DNA of 64,000 bases, taken from the NCBI GenBank assembly GCA_024696005.1, contig JAILHF010000023.1, positions 1-64,000 of the forward strand, given 5' to 3'. Below the pieces are notes generated by a model. It did no database searches. It worked only from the letters and a program-made list of their open reading frames with translations, and had not been told where the DNA came from. How positions within the stretch are numbered: position 1 is the first letter of the stretch; each line of letters begins with the position of its first letter. This document shows positions 62,787-64,000 of the stretch, one piece after another. The position numbers and the translations under genes were made by a program. This DNA comes from Lachnospiraceae bacterium. Lineage in GTDB: Bacteria; Bacillota; Clostridia; Lachnospirales; Lachnospiraceae.

Positions 62787-63677
62787 TCAGGCCGTTTCTG
62801 CGACCAGTTTTTCCACTTCCTCCGCCGGCAGAGGCCGTCCCCAGATGAAGCCCTGAACTTCAGTCCCCTGACGAAGCGGAAACAGCACCACGCTGGTAAC
62901 GCCGGCCTCAACAAGCGTCCGGTGCCACGGATTGTTGATCCTGCTGATCCGCTCCATGTCTTCCTCGTTCCGGACGATGATGCAATCCCCCTCCGTTCCC
63001 AGCATGCCCTTCCAGGAATTTGCCACATCATAATAGCCTTCAAATTCCGTGACACGCTTGATCCTGCTGCCGGGGATAAAATCTGTGGCCAGTATGGAGA
63101 ATTCCTCCTCCTCATGGTTCAGGAGCAGGACAGTACACCCCTCCGCCTTGCAGATCTGGCGGATCTCGGCGATCACACTCTCCATCGCTTCCTGGAGATT
63201 ACTTGCTTTATGAAGCTTAATGCAGGTCTTTAAGACATCACTGGCTGTAGAAGCCGAATGGAACGCATCCAGGATCGAATCCGCATCATCGTTCGGGATA
63301 GACAGATATAAACAATAACAGATATTCCCTTCTTCCGCCTCCAGCGGCATGACATAGATATCAAACCATACGTCCACATTGTAGATATGGGCATAGGTAT
63401 GGATCACTTCCTTCAATACGGCTGAGCGGAAGCAGACATCTTCGAAATTGATGTTCTTCTGGAAATATTCCGAATAGGGCAGTCCGGCGATCATGGAACC
63501 GTCGGCAGCCTCACCGTTGCCGGCAACACCGGGTTTCATGCGCACGCCGATCAGCTCCGCATACCTGCTGTTTCCCGCAGCAAGACGTATTTCCCCGTAC
63601 CCTCCGTCCGGCCTCTTCTCGACAGAAACCACGCAGCAGGGAGAATTCATGGAATCCACTAAACTCTGAAAATCCAC
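62787..63677 (-). CDS. PAS-GAF sensor protein lacking an output domain
   Basis: 296 aa. A PAS-like region (about 5-125) includes NSRYAELIG, FEDVCFRSAV and VWFDIYVMPLE. A GAF domain follows (about 150-285, with CTVLLLNHEEEEFSIL). In many clostridial relatives this pair continues into GGDEF or EAL domains; here it stops at GFIWGRPLPAEEVEKL. The GTG at 63677 is five bases after AAAGGAG; the ATG at 63692 precedes that site and is less likely. Ligand unknown. Confidence 0.65.
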   Translation of the reverse strand: MDFQSLVDSMNSPCCVVSVEKRPDGGYGEIRLAAGNSRYAELIGVRMKPGVAGNGEAADGSMIAGLPYSEYFQKNINFEDVCFRSAVLKEVIHTYAHIYNVDVWFDIYVMPLEAEEGNICYCLYLSIPNDDADSILDAFHSASTASDVLKTCIKLHKASNLQEAMESVIAEIRQICKAEGCTVLLLNHEEEEFSILATDFIPGSRIKRVTEFEGYYDVANSWKGMLGTEGDCIIVRNEEDMERISRINNPWHRTLVEAGVTSVVLFPLRQGTEVQGFIWGRPLPAEEVEKLVAETA

Positions 63678-63720
63678 GGCAACTCCTTTCATTGATCATT
63701 GAGCCGGCATCGGTATGATC

Positions 63721-63772
63721 GCAGGATCCTCTCGCCGGGCCCCCAAACCGAAGACGTAAAACAGGATCCTGC
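63721..63772. repeat. Inverted pair built on CAGGATCCTG
   Basis: GCAGGATCCT (63721-63730) and AGGATCCTGC (63763-63772) are perfect 10-bp inverted arms, each itself nearly palindromic. They lie upstream of the PAS-GAF gene. Could be an operator pair. Confidence 0.35.
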
Positions 63773-63787
63773 ATTAATATTTCATTA

Positions 63788-64000
63788 TTATTTCACAGGC
63801 CGCAAGTTTGCATACACAAAGCAGTTTCCGCTCCGGATCCTCTGCAGCGCGGAATCGATCACGAGCAGCCTGATCCCGTCCTCCCGAACGCCGAGCACCG
63901 CCGTCATCGTCCCGGCATCGGCTCCGTCTTCGTCCTTTATGCTCCCGCTTACGAGCAGAAGCCCTTCCTCATTTACGGAAGCCGTCCCGTTCACCACGGT
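63788..64000 (-). CDS. Partial protein, C-terminal end only
   Basis: The frame is open to the window edge, so about 70 C-terminal residues are seen and the start lies outside. The sequence alternates hydrophobic and polar residues (LLVSGSIKDEDG, TMTAVLGVREDGIRLLVIDS), suggesting a beta-rich domain. No family is recognised. Any GTG near 63997 is probably internal. Confidence 0.45.
   Translation of the reverse strand, partial: TVVNGTASVNEEGLLLVSGSIKDEDGADAGTMTAVLGVREDGIRLLVIDSALQRIRSGNCFVYANLRPVK

Overview
This window looks like a chromosomal segment of a moderately GC-rich anaerobic Firmicute, most likely a Lachnospiraceae-type clostridium. The grounds are the family types seen: short ProS, long eukaryote-like IleS, the PyrK/PyrD(B) pair, LytTR with DUF3021, many BcrA-type ABC systems, strong Shine-Dalgarno sites and sigma-A promoters. 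Species is not decidable. There are no tRNA or rRNA genes, CRISPR arrays, prophage or insertion sequences. From about 15 to 59.2 kb every gene lies on the minus strand.

Layout. 1-340: tandem extragenic stem-loops. 0.4-10.1 kb (+): one long operon with a heterodimeric ABC exporter, argC, an MBOAT/AlgJ-like acylation pair, a membrane J-domain protein and pyrK-pyrD; convergent nadE follows with no gap. 11-15 kb (+): a structured leader, a NYN-LOTUS RNA-binding protein, and a second MBOAT/SGNH pair. 15-22.4 kb (-): a wrecked GH31 fragment, gdhA, an AT-rich orphan, a MarR-flavodoxin-FMN-binding operon with two palindromic operators, a LytTR/DUF3021 operon and an S41-like protease. 22.4-28.2 kb (-): ileS, a GT2 glycosyltransferase and proS.

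28.4-39.5 kb (-): a tightly overlapping nine-gene surface-glycan operon (two large membrane proteins, GT2, flippase-like protein, APH-fold kinase, EcbF-like phosphatase, nucleotidyltransferase, acyltransferase, radical SAM/SPASM). Its gene set suggests that a phosphorylated, nucleotide-activated group is made and placed on a lipid-linked glycan. A GH43 enzyme follows.

40.6-50.6 kb (-): an envelope-stress or peptide-detoxification island. It has two complete two-component systems, two ABC exporters, a membrane-anchored HExxH metallopeptidase and an erythromycin-esterase-like protein, with candidate response-regulator repeats before both ABC units. 50.8-54.1 kb (-): CPA1 antiporter, double-RCK TrkA and an LUD protein, apparently from a leaderless mRNA; then aat. 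54.9-59.2 kb (-): a GntR(YtrA-type)-ABC operon. 59.4-61.4 kb (+): an ECF sigma factor translationally coupled to a membrane protein with a short anti-sigma-like cytoplasmic segment and an extracellular serpin. This is the most unusual candidate system here. 61.5-64 kb (-): U32-like protein, a small membrane protein, a PAS/GAF sensor without output domain, and a gene cut by the window edge.
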